Assembly: GCA_017546125.1 (NCBI GenBank)
Contig: JAFYXO010000025.1
Span: 1-38,997 of the forward strand
DNA length: 38,997 nucleotides
Source of the DNA: Bacteroidales bacterium
GTDB taxonomy: Bacteria; Bacteroidota; Bacteroidia; Bacteroidales; UBA932
Direction: 5' to 3'
Shown: positions 7,756 through 17,500 of the stretch, piece after piece
How the letters are laid out: each line of letters starts with the position of its first letter
How positions within the stretch are numbered: the first letter of the stretch is position 1
Position numbers and translations under genes: made by a program
Notes under the pieces: generated by a model
What the model was told of the DNA's origin: nothing
What the model saw: only the letters and a program-made list of their open reading frames with translations
Database searches by the model: none

Positions 7756-9114
7756 CTTGTTGAATACTTCCCTTTTGGCTACAAGTGACAGATATAGGGT
7801 TCTGGCGATCAGATGTGCGAAATAGGCATACCAGAGCACCTGGATGCTCTGTTCATACCCGCGGAAAATAAAGTAGACAACATAGAACGCCACGCAAGCC
7901 CATATCATAGAGTTTCGGATAGCGACAGACGCGGTCGCACCTATGTAAATTCCATCCCACATAAAAGCGGCGCAGCTTATAATCGGCATCAGGATAAGCC
8001 AGAACAGATACGGTCTGGTCCCTGTTATCACTTCAGGCTCTGTGGTCATCAGACGCACCATCCACTCTCCGCCGACAGCATAGGCCACAGTGGAGATTAC
8101 ACCTATGATGGCACTCCACACAAAAAGCAGTTTGACAGCTCTTACAAGCTGAGTACGGTCCTTGGCCCCGATGTATTTCCCGGCCAAAGCCTCACCTGCG
8201 TAAGCAAAACCATCCACAAAATAAGAGAACAGCATCAGCAGCTTCATCATAATGGAGCTAACTGCCAGCTGTACATCGCCATACCTGGCAGCCAGAGCAG
8301 TAAAGCCCGAATAGATCAACATAAAGCATAGGGAGCGGAAAAACAGATTTCCATTGAGCTTGAAAAATGCCTTCATGTCCTCCATGTGGAGACTCTCTTT
8401 CAGGTCAAAATAGTGGAACAGTTTCCTGTAGTAGATGACAAAGAGTGCTATGGCCAGCAGCAGGCCAGTATACTGGGCAATCACTGTACCCAGGGCAATA
8501 CCGGCAAATCCCAGGTTAGTGTAGAGTCCAAGCCAGATGCTCACCACTACATTTACCACATTTACCACCACATCTATTGCCATAGGGCTTACAGTATTTT
8601 GCATCCCAATGAACCACCCCTTGAACACAAACAGAGATAGTGTGGCTGGAGCAGCCCATACTCTGATAAAGAAATATTGCTTCGAGAGTTCCGCCACCTC
8701 CGGTGAACAATCAATAAATTCAAAGGCGACCAGGATAAACAGATATTGTATGGCCAGAATTATCAGAGCTGATGAAAGGGAGACGGTGAGCCCCTGTGTC
8801 ATGTATTTTATTGAGTCCCTGAAACATCTCCTGCCGTATGATTGGGCTGTAAGACCACCGGTCCCTACACGGAGAAATCCGAAATTCCAGTATAGGAGGT
8901 CAAAAAGCATTGTCCCTATGGCAATGGCACCTATGGCAGCAGCACTGCCCAGACGTCCGGCCACAGCTATATCTACCATCCCTACCAGTGGAACGGTGAT
9001 ATTTGCAAAAATGCTCGGTATGGCCAGTTTGAGGATTCTTTTGTTCACTGCAGCACTATCTGTATTTGGTCTCTTCTTCAAGCATTCCCAAGTATGAGAG
9101 ATACCTTTCTCCAT
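7747..9114 (-). CDS. MATE family efflux transporter (DinF/NorM type)
   Basis: 455 residues from ATG 9114. Inner-membrane antiporter that exports drugs or metabolites using Na+ or H+. About 12 hydrophobic segments are visible, in two halves. The family opening RILKLAIPSIFANITVPLVG, then DIAVAGRLGSAAAIGAIAIG, then GFLRVGTGGLTAQSYGR are typical of DinF-like members. Start choice is open. ATG 9114 has GGGGAG upstream but overlaps rsgA by 59 bp and adds about 22 polar residues. A GTG at 9048 (VNKRILKLA) begins where relatives usually begin and lies beyond the rsgA stop. Last gene of the rdgB-recO-rsgA operon. Substrate unknown. Confidence 0.88.
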   Translation of the reverse strand: MEKGISHTWECLKKRPNTDSAAVNKRILKLAIPSIFANITVPLVGMVDIAVAGRLGSAAAIGAIAIGTMLFDLLYWNFGFLRVGTGGLTAQSYGRRCFRDSIKYMTQGLTVSLSSALIILAIQYLFILVAFEFIDCSPEVAELSKQYFFIRVWAAPATLSLFVFKGWFIGMQNTVSPMAIDVVVNVVNVVVSIWLGLYTNLGFAGIALGTVIAQYTGLLLAIALFVIYYRKLFHYFDLKESLHMEDMKAFFKLNGNLFFRSLCFMLIYSGFTALAARYGDVQLAVSSIMMKLLMLFSYFVDGFAYAGEALAGKYIGAKDRTQLVRAVKLLFVWSAIIGVISTVAYAVGGEWMVRLMTTEPEVITGTRPYLFWLILMPIISCAAFMWDGIYIGATASVAIRNSMIWACVAFYVVYFIFRGYEQSIQVLWYAYFAHLIARTLYLSLVAKREVFNKCR

Positions 9115-9997
9115 CTATCTCCCCATTGTCAACAGCCTCTTTGACAGCACAGTGTGGCTCGTGGGTGTGTGTACAGGGTTTGAAACGGCAATCATCCATT
9201 ATCTTGAGCATCTCAGGGAAATATGTTGACAGCTCGTGCTCTTTAAAATCGACAAGGCCGAACCCCCTGATGCCGGGTGTGTCAATCACAAATCCACCCG
9301 AAGCCAATGGGTACATTTCGTAGAAAGTGGTGGTATGTTTGCCCTGTTTGTAGTGTTCGGAGATCTCTGAGATTTTAGGTGCAAGAGATGGGTCAAGAGC
9401 CTTCATAAGTGAGGATTTTCCCACGCCCGACACACCTGAGAAGAGGTTTACCCCACTGTTTCGGGCACACTCTTCGCGAAGTCTCTCCACGCCGAGACCG
9501 GTAAGGGCTGATACCTCCAATACTTCATAACCGGCCCCCTCATATACCCCTTTGAAATAGTCCACATACTCCCTGTGGCTCTCCCCGTAGATGTCTATCT
9601 TGTTCAAAACAATCTTCACAGGCACTTTGTATGCTTCGCAAGTGACCAGGAACCTGTCTATGAACGCCCTTTTGGTCTCCGGAAAAGCTAGTGTAGTGAC
9701 CAGATAGGCGCAGTCGATATTGGCTGCGATGATGTGTGACTGGCGGGAAAGATTGGTCGATTTGCGTATGATGTAGTTTTTCCTCTCAAGTACAGATGTA
9801 ATGGTGGCTGTACCTGTAAAATCGTCCTCAGCTTCATATTCCACCATGTCACCCACCGCTACAGGGTTGGTCGAGTTGGAATCCTTAAGTCTGAGTTTTC
9901 CCCTGGCCACTGCTGGGAATGGCCTCCATTGGGGCAGCTCCGAAAGCAAATAGTGGCTTCCGGTATGTTTTACTATAATCGCTTTTCCTTTTCTCAT
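9056..9997 (-). CDS. rsgA: Ribosome small-subunit GTPase RsgA
   Basis: 313 residues from ATG 9997. Circularly permuted GTPase that checks late 30S subunit maturation and helps release RbfA. An N-terminal OB-fold (about 1-75) is followed by the permuted GTPase motifs in the order NKID (132-135, G4), GVSGVGKSSL (about 188-197, P-loop/G1) and DTPG (239-242, G3). A C-terminal zinc site follows with Cys270, Cys275, His277 and Cys283. The open frame extends to a TTG at 10018, but ATG 9997 gives the family's normal beginning (MRKGKAIIVKHTG). It lies 27 bp after recO and its 3' end may overlap the MATE gene. Confidence 0.95.
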   Translation of the reverse strand: MRKGKAIIVKHTGSHYLLSELPQWRPFPAVARGKLRLKDSNSTNPVAVGDMVEYEAEDDFTGTATITSVLERKNYIIRKSTNLSRQSHIIAANIDCAYLVTTLAFPETKRAFIDRFLVTCEAYKVPVKIVLNKIDIYGESHREYVDYFKGVYEGAGYEVLEVSALTGLGVERLREECARNSGVNLFSGVSGVGKSSLMKALDPSLAPKISEISEHYKQGKHTTTFYEMYPLASGGFVIDTPGIRGFGLVDFKEHELSTYFPEMLKIMDDCRFKPCTHTHEPHCAVKEAVDNGEIDGERYLSYLGMLEEETKYR

Positions 9998-10024
9998 AAC
10001 TGACTGCGAAGTTAGCAAAAAGTA

Positions 10025-10678
10025 TCAAACCAATACCTGATGCAGTACGTTTAGGGATTTAATCTCGATTCTTTGGCCGAGGCTCTGTTCCAGGAATTTG
10101 ACCAGTGTCTCGATGAATTCATTCCTTGTTTCCCGTTTGAGGGGGAGCAGAAGTAGTTCTTCGATCCCGGTGGTCAGGAATTTGGCCAGCAGTTCCCTGT
10201 GCTGTGGGCCGAATACCTCAAAAGCGAACAGCGACGATGAGTCGGGCATAAATCCGAGCATCGAGATATACTTGATGGTAAACCATATATGGAAGTTGGG
10301 GATGGCCCCCTCCAGCGAGTTGAGGGTCACAATGGCCCCTTCGATAAAATCGTATAGCGCCGGATCCCCCTCCGAATCACGCAAAGTGCGGTAGAGGAGT
10401 TCGCTCATATATATGGCAATGGTATTTTTTATCACATTGCTCCGCAATGAGTGGAGCGGATATTTGGCAGAATAGTCTTTCAGCTGCGCAATGGAGTATT
10501 CCGCCCCGGGGCGCAATTCGGTCTCCAGTATGCTCAGCGGGTGGAGCAGGGCGGTGGAGCTGCTCCCCTTTTTCTTCCCCACACCTCTGATGATGAAGCT
10601 CTTCCTCCCTTGCTCACGGGTAAATCCGTGCAGGATTATAGAGGAGTCGCCATATTTGGTGGTGTGGAGTAGAATCAT
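10025..10678 (-). CDS. recO: DNA repair protein RecO
   Basis: 217 residues. RecO works with RecR and RecF to load RecA on SSB-coated gaps. The N-terminal OB-fold starts at LLHTTKYGDSSIILHGFT and is followed by a helical domain with YMSELLYRTLRD and FEVFGPQHRELL. The protein starts abruptly: the family usually has about eight more residues before the HTxKYGDSS strand, but here the codon two places upstream is the TAG that ends rdgB. No zinc-finger cysteines are visible, as in many Bacteroidota RecO. Middle of the rdgB-recO-rsgA operon. Confidence 0.88.
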   Translation of the reverse strand: MILLHTTKYGDSSIILHGFTREQGRKSFIIRGVGKKKGSSSTALLHPLSILETELRPGAEYSIAQLKDYSAKYPLHSLRSNVIKNTIAIYMSELLYRTLRDSEGDPALYDFIEGAIVTLNSLEGAIPNFHIWFTIKYISMLGFMPDSSSLFAFEVFGPQHRELLAKFLTTGIEELLLLPLKRETRNEFIETLVKFLEQSLGQRIEIKSLNVLHQVLV

Positions 10679-10681
10679 TTG

Positions 10682-11263
10682 CTATTTCAATGAGTTGAGG
10701 TGCTTCGAGAGGAGACTCATCGCCATTCCTCTGTGTGAGATGGCATTTTTCTCTTCAGGAGAGAGTTCGGAAAAACATTGGGTGTAGCCCTGTGGTTTGA
10801 AGATAGGGTCGTAGCCGAATCCTCCGTTGCCGCGAGGCTCCAATGTGATCTCTCCCTCCACGAATCCGTCGAATGTGGTCACATCTCCGTCAATTACCAG
10901 TGCGATTACACATCTGAATCGGGCGGTGCGTGGTGCAGGTACCCCTTCAAGCTCTTTCAGCACCTTCTCGATATTGTCCTGGAAGGAGCATTTCTCACCT
11001 GCGTATCTGGCAGAATATACCCCCGGAGCACCGTCAAGTGCGTCGATTTCAAGCCCGGTGTCGTCTGCAAAGCAGTTTACGTGGAGCCTGTCCCAGATGT
11101 ACATCGCTTTCTGGATTGCATTCCCTTTCAATGTGTCTGCTGTCTCCGGTATATCCTCTGTAATGCCGCATTCGGCAGAGGTTTTCAATGAAAATGAGGG
11201 GCCCAGTATTTGCTGTGCCTCCTGAAGTTTGTGTTTGTTGCCTGTGGCGAAAATGATATTCAT
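10682..11263 (-). CDS. rdgB: Non-canonical purine NTP pyrophosphatase (RdgB/HAM1)
   Basis: 193 residues, normal for the family. Hydrolyses dITP, ITP and XTP to monophosphates, keeping damaged purines out of nucleic acids. Motifs: IIFATGNKHKLQEA at the N-terminus (nucleotide contact), FADDTGLEIDALDGAPGVYSAR (metal and active-site loop), GFGYDPIF, and SHRG near the end. First gene of the minus-strand operon. It is driven from a TATCTTTG box at 11286-11293. It ends TAG, then one codon, then the in-frame ATG of recO. Confidence 0.96.
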   Translation of the reverse strand: MNIIFATGNKHKLQEAQQILGPSFSLKTSAECGITEDIPETADTLKGNAIQKAMYIWDRLHVNCFADDTGLEIDALDGAPGVYSARYAGEKCSFQDNIEKVLKELEGVPAPRTARFRCVIALVIDGDVTTFDGFVEGEITLEPRGNGGFGYDPIFKPQGYTQCFSELSPEEKNAISHRGMAMSLLSKHLNSLK

Positions 11264-11285
11264 AACAGATACTCAAATGTTGCAA

Positions 11286-11293
11286 CAAAGATA
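11286..11293 (-). promoter_or_regulatory. Bacteroidota -7 box (TATCTTTG) for rdgB operon
   Basis: CAAAGATA on the plus strand reads TATCTTTG on the minus strand, an exact TAnnTTTG match 23 bp before the rdgB ATG. It is back to back with the ctpA promoter. Confidence 0.65.
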
Positions 11294-11302
11294 TGAAAAG
11301 AT

Positions 11303-11310
11303 TACTTTTG
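11303..11310 (+). promoter_or_regulatory. Bacteroidota -7 box (TACTTTTG) for ctpA
   Basis: TACTTTTG fits TAnnTTTG and lies about 20 bp before the ctpA ATG. A TGTTG about 20 bp upstream (11278-11282) may act as the -33 element. The divergent rdgB box overlaps this spacing. Confidence 0.65.
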
Positions 11311-11330
11311 TAGGATATAAATGATACATC

Positions 11331-12986
11331 ATGATGAAATTAAGATATCTAATAGTGGCTGCTGTAATCGCCGCAACCCCATTTTCAGCCATTTTTGCCC
11401 AGTCCAAAGAGTTTAAGGCAGGAAAGAGTCTTGAGGTCCAGAGCAGGATTTTAAGGGTTCTTGATGCGTTCTATGTGGACTCTGTCGATGTGGAGAAACT
11501 TGTGAATACAGGGATCAACGCCATGCTCCGTACGCTTGATCCATATACAGAGTTCATCCCTGAAGAGAATGAGACAGATATCGATATGCTCACTACCGGA
11601 AGCTATGGCGGTGTGGGTTCAGTAATCCAGAAAACCCCGGCAGGTGGAATATTAATATCTGAGCCATACGAGAATACCCCTTCGGCGAAGATGGGTCTCC
11701 AGCCCGGAGATACTATTCTGGAGATAGATGGTGTATCTGCACTCGATTTGGAGGTGAGTCAGGCGAGTGAGAGGATGAAGGGTGAACCGGGATCAGAATT
11801 GAAGCTGAAGGTAAAGAAGGGGAGAAGCGGGCAGATAGAGGATGTGGTCCTTGTCAGAGAGAGGATACATGTTTCAGATGTAGTGTATTATGGGATGGTG
11901 CAGGATACCATCGGTTACATTCAGATAGGCGGTTTTACACTATATGGATCAAGAGATGTCAGGAAGGCATTTGAGGAGATGAAGGGGAATGGAAAGATGA
12001 AGAGGCTTATCCTTGACCTTCGTGGCAATGGTGGCGGCCTTATGAGTGAGGCAGTGGATATTGTGTCGCTGTTTGTCCCAAAAGGTACTTTGGTGGTCTC
12101 TCAAAAGGGTAAAGGACCTGGTATGAATGAGGAGTTCCGTACCACTACAGATCCGATTGATACCGATATCCCTATAATGGTTCTTGTCAATTCGGGCTCT
12201 GCATCATCGTCAGAGATAGTTGCAGGGGCACTTCAGGATCTTGACAGGGCTGTGATTGCTGGTGTCAGAACATTTGGAAAGGGCCTTGTCCAAAGTATCA
12301 GATCTGTAGGCTATGACAATTCACTCAAGCTTACTATCGCGAAATATTATACCCCAAGCGGCAGATGTGTACAGGCTATCGATTACTCTAACCGTAATGA
12401 GGATGGCAGTGTCGGATATGTGGCTGACTCTTTGAAGAAGGAGTTCAAGACTGCAGCCGGACGCTCTGTATATGATGGTGGTGGTATCACTCCGGATCTC
12501 AAAGTGGAGACCGAGTACTATAGCAGACCTATGGTGGCTTTGATATACAGCAACCTTATCAATGAATTCGCTATCGATTATTTCAAGAAGAACCTTCAGA
12601 TAGCCCCTGCAGGTGAGTTTTCACTTACAGATGAGGAGTTTGACCAGTTTGTGGCTTTCGCATCTGACAAGGATTTTGACCACAGGTCAGAGTCTCAAAT
12701 TGAGATGGAAAGGGTGGTTAAAGCGGCAAAAAGGGAGAATCTCTACGATCTTAATGTGGAGGTCATAGAGAAACTTCTTGATGAGGTGACACTTACCAAA
12801 GAGGAGTTCTTGAGACACCACAAAAAACACATCAAGGAGGCCCTTGAGCAAGAGATATGTACCAAGTACTATTTCCAGAGGGGCGGGGCAGAGAATATCC
12901 TCCGCAACAACGACCAGATGTTTAAAGCCATCGAGTTATGGGATGATACTATCCTCCTCCCGCGACAGGAAAACGGTAAAAATTGA
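11331..12986 (+). CDS. Carboxyl-terminal processing protease, S41 family
   Basis: 551 residues. Periplasmic serine protease that trims or degrades envelope proteins from their C-termini. Signal peptide 1-23 ends AIFAQ. A PDZ domain spans about 85-175 (GSYGGVGSVIQ, LQPGDTILEIDG). The S41 catalytic domain has NSGSASSSEIVAGAL with Ser292 as the nucleophile and TFGKG with Lys317 as the general base. DLRGNGGG precedes them. A C-terminal helical extension fits CtpA/Tsp-like Bacteroidota members. Starts ATG 11331 or the adjacent ATG 11334. The last eight codons (PRQENGKN) and the TGA lie inside REPIN-like repeat B1, so the native C-terminus has been replaced or extended by the repeat. Confidence 0.93.
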   Translation: MMKLRYLIVAAVIAATPFSAIFAQSKEFKAGKSLEVQSRILRVLDAFYVDSVDVEKLVNTGINAMLRTLDPYTEFIPEENETDIDMLTTGSYGGVGSVIQKTPAGGILISEPYENTPSAKMGLQPGDTILEIDGVSALDLEVSQASERMKGEPGSELKLKVKKGRSGQIEDVVLVRERIHVSDVVYYGMVQDTIGYIQIGGFTLYGSRDVRKAFEEMKGNGKMKRLILDLRGNGGGLMSEAVDIVSLFVPKGTLVVSQKGKGPGMNEEFRTTTDPIDTDIPIMVLVNSGSASSSEIVAGALQDLDRAVIAGVRTFGKGLVQSIRSVGYDNSLKLTIAKYYTPSGRCVQAIDYSNRNEDGSVGYVADSLKKEFKTAAGRSVYDGGGITPDLKVETEYYSRPMVALIYSNLINEFAIDYFKKNLQIAPAGEFSLTDEEFDQFVAFASDKDFDHRSESQIEMERVVKAAKRENLYDLNVEVIEKLLDEVTLTKEEFLRHHKKHIKEALEQEICTKYYFQRGGAENILRNNDQMFKAIELWDDTILLPRQENGKN

Positions 12987-13045
12987 CGCAGAAGACCGAA
13001 AAAAGAGCTCCCGCGACAGGATTTTACAAAATTTTGTCGCGGGAG
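12958..13045 (+). repeat. REPIN-like repeat B1 (family B), also a likely ctpA terminator
   Basis: 88 bp. The first half begins TCCCGCGACAGGAAAACGG. The second half is a near-perfect hairpin, stem CTCCCGCGACA/TGTCGCGGGAG around a smaller ATTTT/AAAAT stem, followed by TTTTT. That is the form of an intrinsic terminator. It differs from B2 at two positions. Its first 29 bases encode the end of ctpA. It lies 112 bp before RAYT-2. Confidence 0.82.
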
Positions 13046-13157
13046 TTTTTATTTTAAAAAATTCGTGAAATGGTTTTAGTAAGATTTTGTCGTTTTAGCA
13101 TAAGCAATTATTAGACGTATTGTACTTTAGAGCCAGAACTTTAGTATAATATGAATT

Positions 13158-14084
13158 ATGAATAGAGAGAATTTTGTGCTGTCGGAGCAGCAGTGTGAAA
13201 GAAGTTTTGATAATAATGGACCATTCTGGCATTTGTGTACACCGGGGGACAATATCGGGATACTGTTCTCAGATAGAGAAGAGTTTAAATATGGTATGAA
13301 TCTGATGGCTTTGTGCAGATTGTTATGTAGTGATGTGGAGATTTATACACATACATTGATGAACAATCATATCCATGCTATCGTAGGGGGAAAAAGAGAA
13401 AGTTGTTTGGATTTTTTCAAAGAGTTTAAAAAGAGACTTCAAAGATACCTCTCCAATAAAAGGCGTATGATTGACCTTGCGAGTTTTGAATGTGCATTGA
13501 TTCCTATCCCGGACCTGAAAAGTTTACGCAGTGAGATAGTATATGTAAATAGAAACGGATATGTAGTAAATAATAAATGTACACCATATTCATATATGTG
13601 GGGTTCAGGCATATATTACTTTAATCCGCTATTGAGACATGCACATGCTTTGTTAGCTAAACCCATTACAGCAAGTGTAGGGAGAAGAATATTCAAAACT
13701 AGGGATCTCATACCTTTAGAAAGTCTCCTTTTTTATGATGATTTTGCTCTTCCGACCACATATAGCTCAGTGGCAAAAGGGGAATCTGTGTTCCGTAATG
13801 CCCATCACTATTTCAATTTGCTCACCAAAGACTGGGAAGCATACAGTGCTATATCCCAAAGGCTTGGAGATAAGATATTTCTTACAGATGATGAACTGTA
13901 TGGAGCTATATCATCTTATACCCTTAAACACTACAATACAAACAAACCATCAAACCTTTCCCCAAAAGATAAGCTATCGGTAGCACGAGTAATGCATTTT
14001 GACTATCACGCCAATAATAGACAGATAAGAAGTATTCTGAGACTGGAAAGTTCAGTAGTTCAAGAGTTGTTTCCCAAAGGCTAA
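13158..14084 (+). CDS. REP-associated tyrosine transposase-like protein (RAYT-2)
   Basis: 308 residues, a paralogue of RAYT-1 along its whole length. HUH motif NNHIHAIV places histidines at 71 and 73, with Tyr129 in EIVYVNRNGYVV. The C-terminal segment carries LGDKIFLTDDELYGAISSY and ends VVQELFPKG, nearly as in RAYT-1. The start ATG 13158 follows from that alignment; an earlier ATG at 13151 reads into a stop after four codons. Family B repeats lie on both sides in the same orientation (ends at 13045, starts at 14113), forming a repeat-RAYT-repeat unit that could move as a block. The gene is visibly more A+T-rich than RAYT-1 and its neighbours. Biochemical activity is inferred from the family only. 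Confidence 0.8.
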   Translation: MNRENFVLSEQQCERSFDNNGPFWHLCTPGDNIGILFSDREEFKYGMNLMALCRLLCSDVEIYTHTLMNNHIHAIVGGKRESCLDFFKEFKKRLQRYLSNKRRMIDLASFECALIPIPDLKSLRSEIVYVNRNGYVVNNKCTPYSYMWGSGIYYFNPLLRHAHALLAKPITASVGRRIFKTRDLIPLESLLFYDDFALPTTYSSVAKGESVFRNAHHYFNLLTKDWEAYSAISQRLGDKIFLTDDELYGAISSYTLKHYNTNKPSNLSPKDKLSVARVMHFDYHANNRQIRSILRLESSVVQELFPKG

Positions 14085-14112
14085 TGTGCCAGATATATCC
14101 CATACCTACACT

Positions 14113-14200
14113 TCCCGCGACAGGAAAACGGCAAAAATTGACGCAGAAGACCGAAAAATGAGCTCCCGCGACAGGATTTTACAAAATTTTGTCGCGGGAG
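14113..14200 (+). repeat. REPIN-like repeat B2 (family B)
   Basis: 88 bp, same orientation as B1, 28 bp after the RAYT-2 stop. Identical to B3 over the whole repeat and a few flanking bases (ACACT before, T after). The second half forms the same strong stem and is followed after three bases by a run of T, so it may end RAYT-2 transcripts. Confidence 0.82.
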
Positions 14201-14540
14201 TACTTTTTTAGAAAAAAATTACGATATTTGTTAATGTCAGCCGATTGAGTGCTGATATTACATATTGTGAAAGTGTTTTTCGCAAGTCCTTGATTGAAAA
14301 TGTGGAAGTTTTCTTGATTAGAAGGATGTTACGGAACAACACTCACTTTCGTATAGATACATGTGGAGGGTACATTCAGTGTGCCCTATTACCCCATATC
14401 TATTCGAGTGTGGGGTATTGTGTCGTTTATCTCTAATCAGGTCTTTCCACAACCGTCAATCAGATAAGCGGAAGTCAGCTCCACACTTTCTTTATTTATT
14501 CGCCAAACATCTTTTGGAGCTGGGAGATTAGGAATTTATT
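14201..14540 (+). promoter_or_regulatory. Long leader region before the fimbrillin/M64 operon
   Basis: 340 bp without a convincing gene. It contains a TACCCCA/TGGGGTA stem near 14390-14417 and an imperfect inverted pair, TGATTAGA (14315-14322) with TCTAATCA (14432-14439). CAGCTCC near 14474-14480 can pair with GGAGCTG shortly before the ATG. CATCTTTTG about 25-35 bp before the ATG is a near miss to the -7 consensus. A TTG-started 63-codon frame (14245-14436) has no recognisable features. Likely a structured 5' untranslated leader, but this is inference. Confidence 0.35.
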
Positions 14541-17500
14541 ATGAAAATCAAACATTTTTTGTTCGGTGTGGCCATTTTGGCTGTCCTGACAGGCTGTCTT
14601 GAACGTTCGGAGTTAGACCCGAATTTTGAAGGTGGTATAGAGATCTCTCTTGATGGATCTATCAATCAGGTAGCCACTAAAGTTACAGCTGAAGGTTTTG
14701 AAACCGGGGATGCTATCGGTCTTTATGCTGTAAACTACACAAACGAGAATCAGACACCCGGAACACTTCTGGCTGAAGGGAACCAGGCAGACCACGTGAA
14801 GTATATATTTGACTTCGAAAAGTGGCAATGGACTCCAGTAAAAAAGGTCTACTACAAAGACATTAACACCAATGTCGATCTCTATGTATTTTTTCCACAC
14901 TCAGAGCCTGAGAGTGTAGAGGATTATAAATTTGAAGTGCAGAAAGACCAGAACAAAGCCAAGACTGCGACATCTCTAGGTGGATATGAGGCATCAGATT
15001 TCTTGTGGGCAAAAGTAGAAAATGTAGCACCTACAGAGGGGAAGATTAAAGTGAGGATGGATCATAAAATGGCAGGCGTGCACGTTATTCTGACAGAGGG
15101 AGAGGGCTTTCAGGAGGATGAATTTGTACTATTGGAAAAATCGGTTTTGGCTGTAAATACTACCCGAAAGGCATCTGTTGATATGTCTACAGGTGTGGTT
15201 ACCCCTTTGGGCTCAGCCCAAGCTACCGGTATCGTGATGGCGACCCAGAGTGATGGGAGTTTCCGTGCTATCGTTGTACCACAGGTGGTGGCCGGAGGAT
15301 TATACCTGTTTGATATTACCATTGATGGGATGACCTACCATTTCAAAAAAGATACAGATTTTACATACGAAGCTGGAAAGGTCAGCAAATTCACCATCAA
15401 AATAAATAGAAAGGCCCATAGTGGAGAGTACGAGCTTGAAATTGTGGATTCTGACATTGTAGAGTGGACAGAGGATCTCAATCAGCATGACAAGGAGGCT
15501 CGTCAGTATTACTGTGTAAATGTTTCAGAACCCGGAACATTGGGTCGTCTCATCAAAGCAGACAAGAAGAATCCTATGAAGATCCGTAATCTTAAAGTGT
15601 CTGGAACCATCTCTGATGAGGACTTCTACTTCATGCGAGACTCTATGGCTATCCTTGAGGCAGTGAACCTTAAGGAGAGTAAGGTGGTGGATGTGGAATG
15701 TACAAAACTTACTTTACCAGGTCATAATGATGAATATGGTAAATCAACAATCTTTGCTACACGTGAAGCTGGAGTTTATGCTGATGTAATTCCTGATAAT
15801 GCATTCAAAAATAAGAAATCTCTTTATTATGTTGCTTTCCCAGAGAAGGTTACAGAGATTGGAAAATATGCCTTCGACGGCTCTTCTATTTCGGGAGCAT
15901 TGGTGATTCCTGATGATGTGAAGTATATATGGGATTATGCATTTTCAGGTACATATCTGTCTGGCTTGGAATTATCCTCAAATTTGGAAATAATAGGTAC
16001 AGGTGTATTTTGCGGTTGTTCTTCACTTTCGGGAGTTCTCTCATTTTCAGAAGTGTTATTATATATTGGTAGTTCGGCTTTTGAGAGTTGTGGATTTAGT
16101 GGTAGACTTATCTTGCCAAGCAGTCTGGAATATATTGGCAGACAAGCATTTTCATCTGCGGGTCGCTTCGTTGGTGATTTGATAATACCGGAGAAAATTC
16201 CTATTTTGTACACTAGAACTTTTGGAGGAACATCTGGTACCTCTGGATATAATATGTTTACAGGAACATTGGATTTAGGGAATGTTCAAGAATTGGAGAG
16301 AGCTTGTTTAAGAGCGTGTGGATTTCAAGGGGAATTGGTAATTCCTGAGGGGGTAACTATGATTCCTGAAGAATGTTTTCACCCATTTTCATTACCAGGC
16401 AAGGCTGGGTTCTCATCAGTACACTTACCAAGTACATTAAAAGTGATAGATGCACAAGCTTTTAACAACCAATCAAGGTTGATGAATATCAATTTTCCAG
16501 AAGGTCTTGTTTCAATTGGGGAACAAGCTTTTTATTCCTGTGGCTCTCTTATAAAAATCGACCTTCCTTCTTCTTTACAAACAATTGGAGCAAAAGCATT
16601 TAGTTATTGCTCTTATGTATGTGGAATTGTTTGCAACTCATCTGAGCCACCTATTGCCCAATCTGGAGCATTTGATGGAGTACCTAAAGATAATTTCACT
16701 TTAGAAGTTCCAGCAAATGCAGTAAATCGTTATGCTACAGATACAGAATGGGGGAAATTTAAGAGAATATCTGCTCACTACGATTTTTCTATCAGCCGTA
16801 GCCGTGCCCGTGCTCTTAATGATGAGACATCGAAGACCTATATTCTTCGTGCACCTGCAAATCATAACTGGTCAATCAAGAGCAAACCCGACTGGATTAC
16901 AGTGACCCCTTCGAGCGGAACAGGTAAGACAGAGGTGACAGTAATATTTTCTGAAATGTCGGCTGCTGATGCTTCGCAGATAGAGGTTGAAATGACTCAC
17001 CCTACATATGCTTATCAAACTACTACAAAGAAACTCAACGGCCGTGCTGGTGAGATTACTTTCCTTCTCAATGATAAGGACTATCGCACTACTATGACAG
17101 TTGAGCAGTTTGACTATGCATATGGCGACGGAGACGTAATCACTCTTAATGAGGCAACAGAGGGTAACGGTGTGGATATAGTTTTCCTTGGAGACTGTTA
17201 TGACGCTGCTGACATTGCTGCCGGCAACTATATTGCAGATATAGAAGAGGCTATGGGTCATTATTTCGACCTTGAACCATACAAAACATATAAGGACTAC
17301 TTCAATGTATATGTTGTTCTTGGAGTATCTGACGATAGCGGTATGGGAACTCTCAACACCATAAAGGATGCCAAGTTCGGAAGTACATTTGGTGAGAAGA
17401 ATCTTGTGCAGCCGGACATGGATATGTGCTTCGAATATGCATGCAAAGCTCCTATCAACGATAACATAGCTCAGACACTAATTGTCCTTGTAGAGAATAC

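Noticed and set aside
14245-14436. 63-codon ORF in the fimbrial leader
   Set aside because: TTG start, no signal or domain, and it overlaps the stems of the leader.
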